64,000 nt of DNA from Burkholderia pyrrocinia (GTDB taxonomy: Bacteria > Pseudomonadota > Gammaproteobacteria > Burkholderiales > Burkholderiaceae): the NCBI RefSeq assembly GCF_022809715.1, contig NZ_CP094459.1, forward strand, positions 2,356,001 through 2,420,000, written 5' to 3'. Made by a program: the position numbers and the translations under genes. Below are positions 28,484 through 37,502 of this stretch, piece after piece. The notes beneath the pieces are model-generated. The model saw nothing but the letters and a program-made list of their open reading frames with translations. It was not told the DNA's origin and searched no databases. Position 1 is the first letter of the stretch; the number at the start of each line of letters is the position of its first letter.

Positions 28484-29149
28484 TCATGCGCCCGAGTCGA
28501 ACCTGAACCCGAATCGCGCAACCGTTTCGATGCGCGCGGAAAAGGCGTGCGCGGCCAGCTTGCGCCGCAGCCGGACGACCAGCGCATTGACCGTTTCGGG
28601 TTCGATGTCGGCATCGCCCCATGCGTAACGCAGCACGGCATCGCGCCCGACCGGTCGCCCCGATGCGCGCAGCAGGCATTCGACGAGACGGAATTCCCGT
28701 GCGCTGAGCGCCAGCCTCCGGCCCCCCTCTTCGAGGGCGCGCGTCGCCGTGTCGAGCCGAACCGACTCGCGCATCTCGATGACGCCTGCGCGGCGCCACA
28801 GCGCGCGCAAACGCTCGTGCAATTCCACGAACGAACACGGATGGGCAAGGCACACGTCGCAGCCGGCCTGCAGCATCCGTGCGCGCTGTGTCGGTGTTGC
28901 ACCGGCGACGATCGCGGCGATCGTCGCGCCTGCGGCCGATCCGGCGAGTCGCGGCAATGCATCGAGGACCGCCGGGCCGTCAGCCGCGTCGGGCGCAACG
29001 ATCACGATTGCATCGAACCGGTCCTGCGTCGCCGCGAAGCAGCCGTCGCGCCATTCCCCGACGCGCTCGACGCCGTGTGTGCTCTCGCGAAATGCCTTGT
29101 CGAGCCGCGCCGCCTCCGGATGCGGCTGAGCAATCAGCAGGATGCGCAT
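28484..29149 (-). CDS. Atypical OmpR-type response regulator with degenerate receiver
   Basis: A 221-residue protein with a receiver-like N-terminal domain (~1-118) and an OmpR-type winged helix (~125-220: LALSAREFRLVECLLRASGR, then VNALVVRLRRKL and RFGFRFDSGA). Aligned with the neighbouring response regulator, every phosphorylation-site residue is replaced. The acidic pair at 8-9 is Gln-Pro, the phospho-acceptor Asp51 is Val (DAIVIVAPDAADG), the switch Ser is Ala82, and the Lys is His103 (LAHP). It should therefore not be controlled by aspartate phosphorylation. It is the last gene of the two-component operon, 19 bases after the kinase gene. DNA binding looks intact. The ATG at 29149 was chosen because the receiver fold starts there. 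Confidence 0.88.
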   Translation of the reverse strand: MRILLIAQPHPEAARLDKAFRESTHGVERVGEWRDGCFAATQDRFDAIVIVAPDAADGPAVLDALPRLAGSAAGATIAAIVAGATPTQRARMLQAGCDVCLAHPCSFVELHERLRALWRRAGVIEMRESVRLDTATRALEEGGRRLALSAREFRLVECLLRASGRPVGRDAVLRYAWGDADIEPETVNALVVRLRRKLAAHAFSARIETVARFGFRFDSGA

Positions 29150-29168
29150 CGACCGTTCCCCGGCGCCG

Positions 29169-30560
29169 TCATGCCAGCGAGCGCGGCCAGCATTCGACCG
29201 TAATCGCCGCACCAGCCGGCTGCGCATCGCCGATCCGCAGCGCGAAACCGTGCACGTGCATCACCGCCGATACGATGCTCAACCCGAGCCCCGAGCCTTT
29301 CACATGACGCGTATGCTCGCCGCGATAGAAGCGTTCGAGCACCGCGTCGCGCTCGCCGGGCGGGATGCCGGGCCCGGTGTCCTCGAACCGGACGAGCGGG
29401 CCGCCCGGCGTCGCGCGGAGTACGGCGCGCACGCGGCCACCCGGCGGCGTGAACTTGATGGCGTTGTCCGCGAGATTGCTGAACGCCTCGAACAGCAATG
29501 CGCGGTCGCCATGAATGCCGTCGACCGGTGCCGCGTCGAGTTCGAACGACACGTCGACGGCTTCGGCGAGCGGCTCGTAGAGTTCGCACACGTCGCGCAG
29601 CAATGCCGCGACGTCGACCACGGCAAAGCCGCCGCGCCGGCTCAGCGTACCGATCTCGGAGATGCGCAGCATCGCGCGAAAGCGCTCGAGCAGCCGGTCG
29701 GTCTCGTCGCGCGCCGACGCCAGCAGCGCCGCCGACGCGGGATCGTCCGCACAAAAAGGCTGCTCGGCCAGTCGCGCCAGCATCGTATGCACGCGCGCGA
29801 GCGGCGTGCGCAGATCGTGCGCGATGCCGTCGCAGGTATGACGCACCTCGCCCATCAGTCGCTCGACTTCGTCGAGCATGTGATTCACGAGATGCGCGAG
29901 CAGGTCGAGCTCGTCGTAGCGGCCGACCGGCAGCCGCTTGCCGAGGTCGCCCTCGGCGATCTGCCGCGTGGCGCGCCGGATCGCGGCGACGCGGCGCATC
30001 TGCCGCATGCCGAGCATGCTGCCGCCCGCGATGCCCGCGACCAGGATCATCACGCCGCCGATCACGAGCCCGCGGATCGCGACATCGCGGATCTGGATGA
30101 AATGCGACAGGTCGCGCGCGACGACCAGCGTCATCCCGTTGTCGCGGCGCACGGCCATCGCGCGCGTGATCGGTGCGGGCTGGCCGTCGAGCAGCACGAG
30201 CGTGCGGTTCAGCGTGCGTCCGGCGCGATCCGTACGCAGCGCGGGCAGCGTCGCGATGTCGCCGGCCACGCGGCGCCCGGCCGCGTCGAACAGCCCGTAG
30301 AAACTCGTATGCAAGTGTTCGTGCTCGAGTCGCCGGTGGATCGCGAGCGGCAACTGGGCATCGGGAATCGAATCGAAATAGATCAATTGCCACGCGAGCA
30401 CCTCGTCGGTGTCGCGCGTCATCGTGTGTGTCGCGGCGACGCTGATCACGCCCGCGAGCAGCAGCAGCGAAACCGAGAAGATCGCCGCATACGCGCACAG
30501 CCAGCGAAACGTCGTCGTATGCCAGCGGCGTGTGAAGTTCGCCGCGCGGGCCGCATCCAT
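29169..30560 (-). CDS. Sensor histidine kinase
   Basis: A 463-residue membrane histidine kinase. TM1 spans ~20-44, a periplasmic sensor ~45-158, TM2 ~161-181 and HAMP ~182-235. The HisKA phospho-acceptor is His248 in GIAHDLRTPLARV. The catalytic domain has NLADNAIKFTPPGG (N box), FEDTGPGIPPGERDAV (G1) and HVKGSGLGLSIVSAV (G2), so it should be active. The periplasmic region has no recognisable sensor domain. It starts 11 bases after the response regulator gene and is followed 19 bases later by the degenerate regulator. The proximity of the RND pump suggests envelope or antimicrobial sensing, which is inference. Confidence 0.94.
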   Translation of the reverse strand: MDAARAANFTRRWHTTTFRWLCAYAAIFSVSLLLLAGVISVAATHTMTRDTDEVLAWQLIYFDSIPDAQLPLAIHRRLEHEHLHTSFYGLFDAAGRRVAGDIATLPALRTDRAGRTLNRTLVLLDGQPAPITRAMAVRRDNGMTLVVARDLSHFIQIRDVAIRGLVIGGVMILVAGIAGGSMLGMRQMRRVAAIRRATRQIAEGDLGKRLPVGRYDELDLLAHLVNHMLDEVERLMGEVRHTCDGIAHDLRTPLARVHTMLARLAEQPFCADDPASAALLASARDETDRLLERFRAMLRISEIGTLSRRGGFAVVDVAALLRDVCELYEPLAEAVDVSFELDAAPVDGIHGDRALLFEAFSNLADNAIKFTPPGGRVRAVLRATPGGPLVRFEDTGPGIPPGERDAVLERFYRGEHTRHVKGSGLGLSIVSAVMHVHGFALRIGDAQPAGAAITVECWPRSLA

Positions 30561-30571
30561 CCGTGCCTCCG

Positions 30572-31246
30572 TTACGCGAGCATGTAGCCCGAACCGCGCA
30601 CCGTCTGGATCATCGGGTTCGCGCCGGGCGGGTCGATCTTCTTGCGCAGCCGGCCCATGTGGACGTCGATCAGGTTGGTGCCGGGATCGAAGTGATAGCC
30701 CCACACGGCCTCGAACAGCATCGTGCGCGTGATCGTCTGGCCCGCGTTGCGCATCATGAATTCGAGCACGCGAAACTCGGTCGGCAGCAGCGGAATCTCG
30801 TCGGCGCCGCGGCGCGCGCAGCGCGAAATCAGGTCGAGCTCGAGCGCACCGACCTTCAACAGTGTCTGCTGAGGCACACCCGACGCCTGCCGGCGGCGCA
30901 GCAGCACCTCGATGCGTGCGCTCAGTTCGCCGGAATCGAATGGCTTCGTCAGGTAATCGTCGCCGCCCGCGCGCAGCCCGCGGATGCGCTCGTCGACATC
31001 GCCGAGCGCGCTCAGCATCAGCACCGGCGTATCGATGCCGACCGTGCGCATCGCGGTCAGGATCGCGAGACCGTCTGCGCCCGGCAGCATCCGGTCGAGC
31101 GTGATCGCGTCGTACGATGCACTCATCGCACGCATCATCCCTTCGCGGCCGTTGTCGATCCAGTCGACCTCGAACCCGCGTGCGGTCAGTTCGCCGACGA
31201 TTTCGTTCGCGGTCACCGCATCGTCCTCGACCGTCAGTACTCGCAT
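30572..31246 (-). CDS. OmpR-family response regulator
   Basis: A 224-residue response regulator. The receiver is intact: acidic pair Asp8-Asp9 in TVEDD, phospho-acceptor Asp51 in AITLDRMLPGADG, switch Ser79 and Lys101 in YLTKPFD. The OmpR-type winged helix spans ~127-222, with LLPTEFRVLEFMMRNAGQTI and NLIDVHMGRLRKKID. It begins at MRVLTVEDD (31246). First gene of the regulator-kinase-degenerate regulator operon. Its upstream region is shared with a divergent DUF4148 gene and contains inverted repeats that could be its own binding sites. Confidence 0.95.
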   Translation of the reverse strand: MRVLTVEDDAVTANEIVGELTARGFEVDWIDNGREGMMRAMSASYDAITLDRMLPGADGLAILTAMRTVGIDTPVLMLSALGDVDERIRGLRAGGDDYLTKPFDSGELSARIEVLLRRRQASGVPQQTLLKVGALELDLISRCARRGADEIPLLPTEFRVLEFMMRNAGQTITRTMLFEAVWGYHFDPGTNLIDVHMGRLRKKIDPPGANPMIQTVRGSGYMLA

Positions 31247-31330
31247 GCCTGTCCTCACAATGAACTTCATGACGGGCGCACGCCATGCGCCCGCGACTAT
31301 CGTAGACGACGCGATCGCCGTCCGGCGCCA

Positions 31331-31382
31331 GATGAAAATAGCTTCATCCGGCGCCGGGGCCAACGCGCGTGAAACATGTTTC
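31331..31382. promoter_or_regulatory. Candidate operator A plus palindrome in the divergent regulator/DUF4148 promoter region
   Basis: A perfect inverted repeat GATGAA-AATAGC-TTCATC lies at 31331-31348 and a 12-base palindrome GAAACATGTTTC at 31371-31382, between the response regulator start (31246) and the DUF4148 start (31465). The first element recurs upstream of the other DUF4148 gene (28053-28070). Confidence 0.45.
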
Positions 31383-31464
31383 ATCCATGCGTCGCCCACC
31401 CGGTCGTGCGCTCCGCCTACGCTGACGTCATGCGGCATCGGGCCGCGAACACAGGAGCCACCGA

Positions 31465-31761
31465 ATGAAACTGTCGACCACCGTCGCCTGCATGCTGCTC
31501 GCATGCGCGAGCACCGCCGCGTTCGCGGCACCGCACCTGACGCCGCAGGAATGCAACGCCTACCCGTTCGTTCACACGGGCCACGAAGTCACCCACTCGG
31601 ACCTCGTGCGCGAGCTGACCGAACTCGAACAGGTCGGCTACGAGCCGGCGCACGCGAGCCCCTACTACCCCGACGATCTCGACGCCGCGAAGGATCGGCT
31701 CGCCGCCGAGTATCGTACGGACTGCACGCATGCGCTGACGGCGGACGCGGGCCCGCACTGA
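31465..31761 (+). CDS. Small secreted DUF4148 protein
   Basis: A 98-residue exported protein. The signal peptide MKLSTTVACMLLACASTAAF is cleaved near FAA-PH. The mature part has HSDLVRELTELEQVGYEPAH, the DUF4148 pattern of an acidic amphipathic helix followed by a Tyr/Pro segment, and two Cys residues (CNAYP and DCTHAL) that could form a disulfide. It diverges from the two-component operon and is convergent with cyo. It probably belongs to the same regulon as the 28168 gene because of the shared inverted repeat. Confidence 0.85.
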   Translation: MKLSTTVACMLLACASTAAFAAPHLTPQECNAYPFVHTGHEVTHSDLVRELTELEQVGYEPAHASPYYPDDLDAAKDRLAAEYRTDCTHALTADAGPH

Positions 31762-31789
31762 CCGGCTCGCACCACGCAGCAGGAATAAA

Positions 31790-31815
31790 AAAGGCGGCAC
31801 TCGCGTGCCGCCTTT
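31790..31815. terminator. Bidirectional terminator between the DUF4148 gene and cyoD
   Basis: Stem AAAGGCGGCA / TGCCGCCTTT with a 6-base loop; A-run on the left and T-rich on the right, between convergent genes. Confidence 0.85.
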
Positions 31816-31861
31816 GTTTCATGAACGCGCATGGACATCGACCGCTGCGCCGCGACGCCGC

Positions 31862-32194
31862 TCAGCGCGACATCATGTTCATGCTGACGTTGTGCATCAC
31901 CCACAGCGTGCCGACGATCAGGATCGCCGCGGTCAGCACCGTGTAGCTGAATGCCATCACGTTCCAGCGCTGGCCCGACGAGCTGTTCATGTGCAGGAAG
32001 TACACGAGGTGCACGACGATCTGCACGAATGCCAGCACGGCCAACGCGATCAGCGACGCATGCGGCGACAGCACGCCGCCCATCACGAGGCCGAACGACG
32101 CGGCCGTGAGCAGCACCGACAGGACGAAGCCGGCGACGTAGCCGCCGACACTGCCGTGCCCTTCTTCGAGTTGAGACGAATGCGAATGGGCCAT
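31862..32194 (-). CDS. cyoD: Cytochrome o ubiquinol oxidase subunit IV
   Basis: A 110-residue inner-membrane protein with three hydrophobic helices (~20-40, 47-65, 80-100). It is the small assembly subunit of cytochrome bo3. VGGYVAGFVLSVLLTAASFG and QIVVHLVYFLHMNSSSGQRW match the family. Its ATG directly abuts the cyoC stop codon (TAAATG), so the pair is translationally coupled. No cyoE (heme o synthase) gene follows; the next gene is convergent. Confidence 0.95.
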   Translation of the reverse strand: MAHSHSSQLEEGHGSVGGYVAGFVLSVLLTAASFGLVMGGVLSPHASLIALAVLAFVQIVVHLVYFLHMNSSSGQRWNVMAFSYTVLTAAILIVGTLWVMHNVSMNMMSR

Positions 32195-32803
32195 TTAGAT
32201 CACGCTCGCGAGATAGACAAAGGAAAACACGCAGATCCACACGATGTCGAGGAAGTGCCAGAAGAGGCTCAGGCACGTCAGGCGCCGCAGGTCGCGATCG
32301 GTCAGGTCGCCGCCGCGGAACACGATCTGCCCGGCGAGCACGAGCATCCACAGCAGGCCGGCCGTCACGTGCAGCCCGTGCGTGCCGACCAGCGTGAAGA
32401 ACGCCGACAGGAACGCGCTGCGCTGCGGGCCGGCGCCCTCCGCGATCAGGTGCGAGAACTCGCGCAGCTCCATCGCGAGAAACGCCGCGCCGAGCACGAA
32501 CGTCACCGCGAGCCACGCGAGCAGCGCGCCGCGCCGCTGCTTGTAGGCAGCGAGCATCGCGAACCCGTACGTGATGCTCGACAGCAGCAGCGCGGCGGTT
32601 TCCACCGCAACGCCCGGAATGTCGAACAGGTCTTTCGCGGTCGGCCCGCCCGCAAACTGGTGGCCGAGCACCGCGAACGTCGCGAACAGCGCCGCGAAGA
32701 TCACGCAGTCGGTCATCAGGTACAGCCAGAAACCGAACACCGAATGCGACGGCGGATGGTCGTCGTGCTCGAGCAGGGTTGCGCTCAAGGTTTTCTGCAA
32801 CAT
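32195..32803 (-). CDS. cyoC: Cytochrome o ubiquinol oxidase subunit III
   Basis: A 202-residue membrane subunit with five expected helices. Family sequences [36 protein letters not shown] and [19 protein letters not shown] are present. The start codon overlaps the cyoB stop by one base (TGATG). Subunit III of the bo3 oxidase stabilises the core rather than carrying redox centres. Confidence 0.96.
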   Translation of the reverse strand: MLQKTLSATLLEHDDHPPSHSVFGFWLYLMTDCVIFAALFATFAVLGHQFAGGPTAKDLFDIPGVAVETAALLLSSITYGFAMLAAYKQRRGALLAWLAVTFVLGAAFLAMELREFSHLIAEGAGPQRSAFLSAFFTLVGTHGLHVTAGLLWMLVLAGQIVFRGGDLTDRDLRRLTCLSLFWHFLDIVWICVFSFVYLASVI

Positions 32804-34809
32804 CAGTTGGCCTCCAGTTCCACGTCGTCGACACGCGCAGGCACGCGCTTGGTCGGCTGCTTGTCTTCGATCTTCCGCACCGTCGACGCGGGGATGTAAT
32901 AACCGTCGTTATCGCGCGAGCTGTAGATCACCAGCGTCGCGACGATCCCGACGAGCCCGGCGATCGCGAGCCACCAGATGTGCCACACCAGCGCGAAGCC
33001 GAGCACCAGGCTGAATATCGCGACCACGAGGCCCGCGCAGGTATTCGACGGCATGTGGATATCGCGGATCGACGCCGGGTTCGGCCGGCCTTCGCCGCGC
33101 GCCTTCAGGTCCGCGTACGCGTCGAGCGTGCGCACCTGCGGGATCACCGCGAAGTTGTAGTCGGCCGGCGGCGACGAGGTCGCCCACTCCAGCGTGCGGC
33201 CGCCCCACGGGTCGCCCGTCGTGTCGCGGTACTCAGGCAGGTTACGGTTGCGGATGCTGACCACCAGTTGCAGCAGCTGGCATGCAATGCCGATCGCGAT
33301 CAGCACGGCGCCGAACGCGGCGACCAGCAGCCACGGATGCCAGGCCGGGTTGTCGTAGTGGTTGAGCCGCCGCGTCATGCCCATGAAGCCGAGCACGTAG
33401 AGCGGCACGAAAGCGACGTAGAAGCCGACCTGCCAGAACCAGAACGCGGCCTTGCCGAGCTTCTCGTTCAGCTTGAAGCCGAACGCCTTCGGGAACCAGT
33501 AGTTGAAGCCCGCGAGATAGCCGAACAGCACGCCGCCGATGATCACGTTATGGAAGTGAGCGATCAGGAACAGGCTGTTGTGCAGCACGAAGTCCGCGCC
33601 GGGGATCGCCATCATCACGCCGGTCATGCCGCCGAGCGTGAACGTGACCATGAAGCCGATCGTCCACAGCACCGGCGTCGTGAATTCGATCCGGCCGCGA
33701 TACATCGTAAACAGCCAGTTGAACACCTTCACGCCGGTCGGGATCGCGATGATCATGGTCATGATGCCGAAGAACGCGTTCACGTTCGCACCCGAGCCCA
33801 TCGTGAAGAAGTGATGCAGCCACACGAGGAACGACAGCACCATGATCGCGCAGGTCGCGTACACCATCGTCTTGTAGCCGAACAGCGGCTTCTTCGCGAA
33901 CGTCGCGATGACCTCCGAGAAGATGCCGAACGCCGGCAGGATCAGGATGTACACCTCCGGATGGCCCCACGCCCAGATCAGGTTCAGGTACAGCATCGCG
34001 TTGCCGCCGGCTTCGTTCGTGAAGAAGTGCATGCCGAGGTAACGGTCGAGGCCGAGCAGCGCGAGCGTCGCGGTCAGGATCGGGAACGACGCCATGATCA
34101 GCACGTTGGTGCAGAGCGCGGTCCACGTGAACACCGGCATCTTCAGCAGCGTCATGCCCGGCGCGCGCATCTTGATGATCGTCACGAAGAAGTTCACGCC
34201 GGTCAGCAGCGTGCCGACGCCCGAGATCTGCAGCGCCCACAGGTAGTAATCGACACCTACCCCCGGGCTGAACTGCAGCTCCGACAGCGGCGGGTACGCG
34301 AGCCAGCCCGTCTGCGCGAATTCGCCGATCACGAGCGAGATGTTGATCAGGATCGCGCTGACCGCCGTCATCCAGAAGCTCAGCGAGTTGATGAACGGAA
34401 ATGCGACGTCGCGCGCGCCGATCTGCAGCGGCACGATCAGGTTCATCAGGCCGACCATGAACACCATCGCCATGAAAAAGATCATGATCACGCCGTGTGC
34501 CGTGAAGATCTGGTCATAGTGGTGCGGCGGCAGGTAGCCGGGCGCGTTGTACGCGAGCGCGAGCTGCATGCGCATCATGATCGCGTCGGCGAAGCCGCGC
34601 AGCAGCATGATCAGCGCGACGATGATGTACATCACGCCGAGTTTCTTGTGGTCGACTGTCGTCAGCCATTCCGTCCACAGCCATTTCCACCGGCCGGTGA
34701 TCGTCAGCGCGGCGAGAATGCCCAGCACGGCCAGCCCCATGAAGGCGCCGGCCACCATGATGATGGGCTGATCGAACGGGATCGCCGATAGTGTGAGTTT
34801 GCCGAACAT
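32803..34809 (-). CDS. cyoB: Cytochrome o ubiquinol oxidase subunit I
   Basis: A 668-residue catalytic subunit of the heme-copper quinol oxidase, which reduces O2 to water and pumps protons. The core motifs are intact: [17 protein letters not shown], which holds the CuB His and the cross-linked Tyr, and the His ligands in [19 protein letters not shown] and [12 protein letters not shown]. It has about 15 membrane segments including the extra helices of CyoB. Length matches the E. coli protein (663 residues). Three bases separate it from cyoA. Confidence 0.97.
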   Translation of the reverse strand: MFGKLTLSAIPFDQPIIMVAGAFMGLAVLGILAALTITGRWKWLWTEWLTTVDHKKLGVMYIIVALIMLLRGFADAIMMRMQLALAYNAPGYLPPHHYDQIFTAHGVIMIFFMAMVFMVGLMNLIVPLQIGARDVAFPFINSLSFWMTAVSAILINISLVIGEFAQTGWLAYPPLSELQFSPGVGVDYYLWALQISGVGTLLTGVNFFVTIIKMRAPGMTLLKMPVFTWTALCTNVLIMASFPILTATLALLGLDRYLGMHFFTNEAGGNAMLYLNLIWAWGHPEVYILILPAFGIFSEVIATFAKKPLFGYKTMVYATCAIMVLSFLVWLHHFFTMGSGANVNAFFGIMTMIIAIPTGVKVFNWLFTMYRGRIEFTTPVLWTIGFMVTFTLGGMTGVMMAIPGADFVLHNSLFLIAHFHNVIIGGVLFGYLAGFNYWFPKAFGFKLNEKLGKAAFWFWQVGFYVAFVPLYVLGFMGMTRRLNHYDNPAWHPWLLVAAFGAVLIAIGIACQLLQLVVSIRNRNLPEYRDTTGDPWGGRTLEWATSSPPADYNFAVIPQVRTLDAYADLKARGEGRPNPASIRDIHMPSNTCAGLVVAIFSLVLGFALVWHIWWLAIAGLVGIVATLVIYSSRDNDGYYIPASTVRKIEDKQPTKRVPARVDDVELEAN

Positions 34810-34812
34810 GCG

Positions 34813-35703
34813 TTACCCCTTCGTGCCGCAGGCGGCGTCCTTCAGGTCAAGGACGTGGCCATCGTTGTATTTCGCGATGATGTTGTGGAAGAGCCGCGGA
34901 TCGACCGACGAGAAGTAGCGCACGGGCGCCTTCTCGCTCGGCTGCGCGACGGTGCCGTACACGGTCGCATCGAGCCGGTCCGGCGATGCCTTCACCTTCT
35001 GCACCCATGCATCGAACTGTTCGCGCGGCTCGGCGAGCGTGCGGAATTTCATGTCGGAGAACCCGCGGCCGCTGAAGTTGGCGGACGTGCCTGCGTAGTT
35101 GCCGGGCTCGTCGGCGATCAGGTGCAGGCGCGTCTGCATGCCGGCCATCGCGTAGACCTGGCCGCCGAGCTGCGGAATGAAGAACGAGTTCATCACCGAA
35201 TCCGACGTGATGCGGAAATTCACCGGCGTCCCCACCGGAATCGCGAGCTGGTTCACCGACGCGATGCCGAGTTCCGGATAGATGAACAGCCACTTCCAGT
35301 CGAGCGCGACGACCTCGACGTCGATCGGCTTCACCGACGACTCGAGCGGCTTGTACGGGTCGAGCTCGTGCGTGGTCTTCCACGTGAGCACGCCGAGAAA
35401 CAGGATGATCAGCGTCGGCACCGTCCAGATCACGACTTCGATCGCGGTCGAGTGCGACCAGTTCGGCGCGTACGTTGCGTTGCGGTTCGATGCGCGGTAG
35501 CGCCATGCGAACCACAGCGTAAGCAAGATCACCGGCACGACGACGATCAGCATCGCCCAGGTGGACGTCGCGATCAGCGCCTTTTCGGCAGCGCCCACGC
35601 TTCCTTTCGGATTTAGTACATCTAACTTACAGCCTGACAGGCTCAGCGCCGCGCCGATTGACATCAGCGCCGACCAGCCTCTTGAAGCTCTTGTTTTCAT
35701 CAC
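34813..35703 (-). CDS. cyoA: Cytochrome o ubiquinol oxidase subunit II (lipoprotein)
   Basis: A 296-residue subunit II. The signal peptide carries lipobox LSGC with Cys25. Two membrane helices (~45-65 and ~88-108) are followed by a periplasmic cupredoxin domain without the CuA ligands, as expected of quinol oxidases; WKWLFIYPELGIASVNQLAI and FFIPQLGGQVYAMAGMQTRL match CyoA. A second ATG one codon downstream is possible. First gene of cyoABCD, ~70 bases downstream of a candidate promoter. Confidence 0.96.
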   Translation of the reverse strand: MMKTRASRGWSALMSIGAALSLSGCKLDVLNPKGSVGAAEKALIATSTWAMLIVVVPVILLTLWFAWRYRASNRNATYAPNWSHSTAIEVVIWTVPTLIILFLGVLTWKTTHELDPYKPLESSVKPIDVEVVALDWKWLFIYPELGIASVNQLAIPVGTPVNFRITSDSVMNSFFIPQLGGQVYAMAGMQTRLHLIADEPGNYAGTSANFSGRGFSDMKFRTLAEPREQFDAWVQKVKASPDRLDATVYGTVAQPSEKAPVRYFSSVDPRLFHNIIAKYNDGHVLDLKDAACGTKG

Positions 35704-35771
35704 ACAGCCCGAGGGTCATTGAATCCGTTTTGCGTATGCCCGATGCGCATTCGATTCACGAAAGTGGCCGA

Positions 35772-35799
35772 ATCATACGTCGCGCGGGTGCGATGAAAA
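35772..35799 (-). promoter_or_regulatory. Candidate promoter of cyoABCD
   Basis: On the minus strand TTTTCA, a 16-base spacer and TATGAT, ending about 70 bases before the cyoA start. It lies between cyoA and the NuoM-like gene. Confidence 0.45.
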
Positions 35800-35972
35800 A
35801 CCGGTGGGTGCGACAAATCATCATTGCAAAATCTGCCGTGAGACACATTGTCGCGGGGCAATTTCACGCAGCCGGAAGCGGGCCCGGCGCCGCATGCGCC
35901 GGACCGCAATCGATGTGTGCGCAACGACCGCATCGCCGTGCGATGCGCCCCCGCTCTCGCGGCGTGCCGCGA

Positions 35973-37502
35973 TCAGCCGTGCGTCGATGCCATGTACGAC
36001 GGCTGCGCCCGCACCGGGCCGTCCGCTGCCGGCACCTTCGAACGGCTGGCCTCGTCGATCAGCTTGCCGACGGTCGGATCGATCGCGTCGGTAAACGGTT
36101 TCGGATCGATGCCGACCGCCAGCACGACCAGCGCGAGCGACGCGAACATCACGATCTCGCGACGGTTCAGGTCGGCGAGCTTCGCGATCCGCTGGCTCGC
36201 GACCTTGCCGAACACGACGCGCTTGAGCATCCACAGCGTGTACGACGCGCTGAGGATCAGCGTCAGCGCCGCGATCGCGCCGATCCAGAAGTTGAAACGG
36301 ATCGCGCCCATGATGACCATGAACTCGCCGACGAACCCCGACGTGCCCGGCAGGCCGACGTTGGCCATCGCGAACAGCAGCGCGAAGGTCGCGAAACGCG
36401 GCATCACGCCCGCCACACCGCCGTACGCGGCGATCTCGCGCTGCTTCGTGCGATCGACGAGCACGTTCACGCACAGCAGCATCGCGCCCGCGACGAAGCC
36501 GTACGACACGAGCTGCACGATCGCGCCTTCGACGCCGATCCGGTTGAACAGGAACAGCCCGAGCGTGACGATGCCCATGTGCGCGACCGTCGAGTACGCG
36601 AGCAGCTTGCCGAGATCGGTCTGCGCGAGCGCGATCAGGCTTGCATAGACGATCGCGAACAGCGACAGCGCGATCACGGCCGGTGCGAAGAAATGGCTCG
36701 CGTCGGGCGTGATCGGCAGCGCGAAGCGCAGGAACCCGTATCCGCCGAGCTTGAGCATCGCGAGCATCAGGGCGGCGCCCGTCGGGCCGTCCGTGTACAC
36801 GTCGCTCAGCCACGTATGAACCGGCCACATCGGCACCTTGACCGCGAACGCGGCGAAGAAGCCGAGGAATACCAGCAACTGCGGCGCGAAACCGAGCTGC
36901 AGCGTGCGCCACACGGCCAGGTCGAACGTATGCGACTGCGCGTACAGGTACAGCATCGCCATCAGCAGCAGCAGCGAGCCGGCGAACGAGATGAAGAAGA
37001 ACTTCACGGCCGCATACACGCGGCGCTCGCGCCCCCACGTGCCGATCAACAGGTAAAGCGGGATCAGCGTCGCCTCGAAGAAGATGAAGAACAGCAGCCC
37101 GTCCTGTGCGGCGAACACGCCGACCATCAACCCCGACAGGATCAGGAACGACGCGTAGTACTGCGCGACGCGCACCGTGACCGACTCCCACGACGCGATC
37201 ACCACCACGAGCGTCGTGAATGCGGTCAGCACGACGAGCCACAGCGACGCGCCGTCGATGCCGACCCGCCATCCCGAATTGAACGCCGCCAGCCAGTTGC
37301 GGCTTTCGACGAACTGCATCGCGGCCGAATGCGCATCGAAACCGGCGACCAGCGGGACGACGGCGACCAGCCCCGCCAGCGCACCGGCGAGCGCAATCAG
37401 TCGTGTCCGGCGTGGATGATGGTCGGAACCGGCGCGCAGCACGCACGCGCCAAACAGGATCGGAACCCAGATGGCCAGGCTCAGGAAGGGAAAATCATGC
37501 AT
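35973..37502 (-). CDS. Solitary NuoM-like proton-translocating subunit (NADH-quinone oxidoreductase chain M family)
   Basis: A 509-residue membrane protein of the NuoM/antiporter family with about 14 hydrophobic helices. All four key charges of the NuoM proton path are present: Glu143 in FFEATLIPLYLLIG, Lys222 in FAVKVPMWPVHTWLS, Lys251 in AMLKLGGYGFLR and Glu393 in GFVGEFMVIMG. No other nuo genes are nearby; the neighbours are cyoABCD (269 bases downstream, same strand) and a glycosyltransferase-like gene. It could be a second NuoM that exchanges into complex I, or work with another partner. The C-terminal ~25 residues are hydrophilic. An ANR/FNR-like box lies ~135 bases upstream. Confidence 0.88.
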   Translation of the reverse strand: MHDFPFLSLAIWVPILFGACVLRAGSDHHPRRTRLIALAGALAGLVAVVPLVAGFDAHSAAMQFVESRNWLAAFNSGWRVGIDGASLWLVVLTAFTTLVVVIASWESVTVRVAQYYASFLILSGLMVGVFAAQDGLLFFIFFEATLIPLYLLIGTWGRERRVYAAVKFFFISFAGSLLLLMAMLYLYAQSHTFDLAVWRTLQLGFAPQLLVFLGFFAAFAVKVPMWPVHTWLSDVYTDGPTGAALMLAMLKLGGYGFLRFALPITPDASHFFAPAVIALSLFAIVYASLIALAQTDLGKLLAYSTVAHMGIVTLGLFLFNRIGVEGAIVQLVSYGFVAGAMLLCVNVLVDRTKQREIAAYGGVAGVMPRFATFALLFAMANVGLPGTSGFVGEFMVIMGAIRFNFWIGAIAALTLILSASYTLWMLKRVVFGKVASQRIAKLADLNRREIVMFASLALVVLAVGIDPKPFTDAIDPTVGKLIDEASRSKVPAADGPVRAQPSYMASTHG

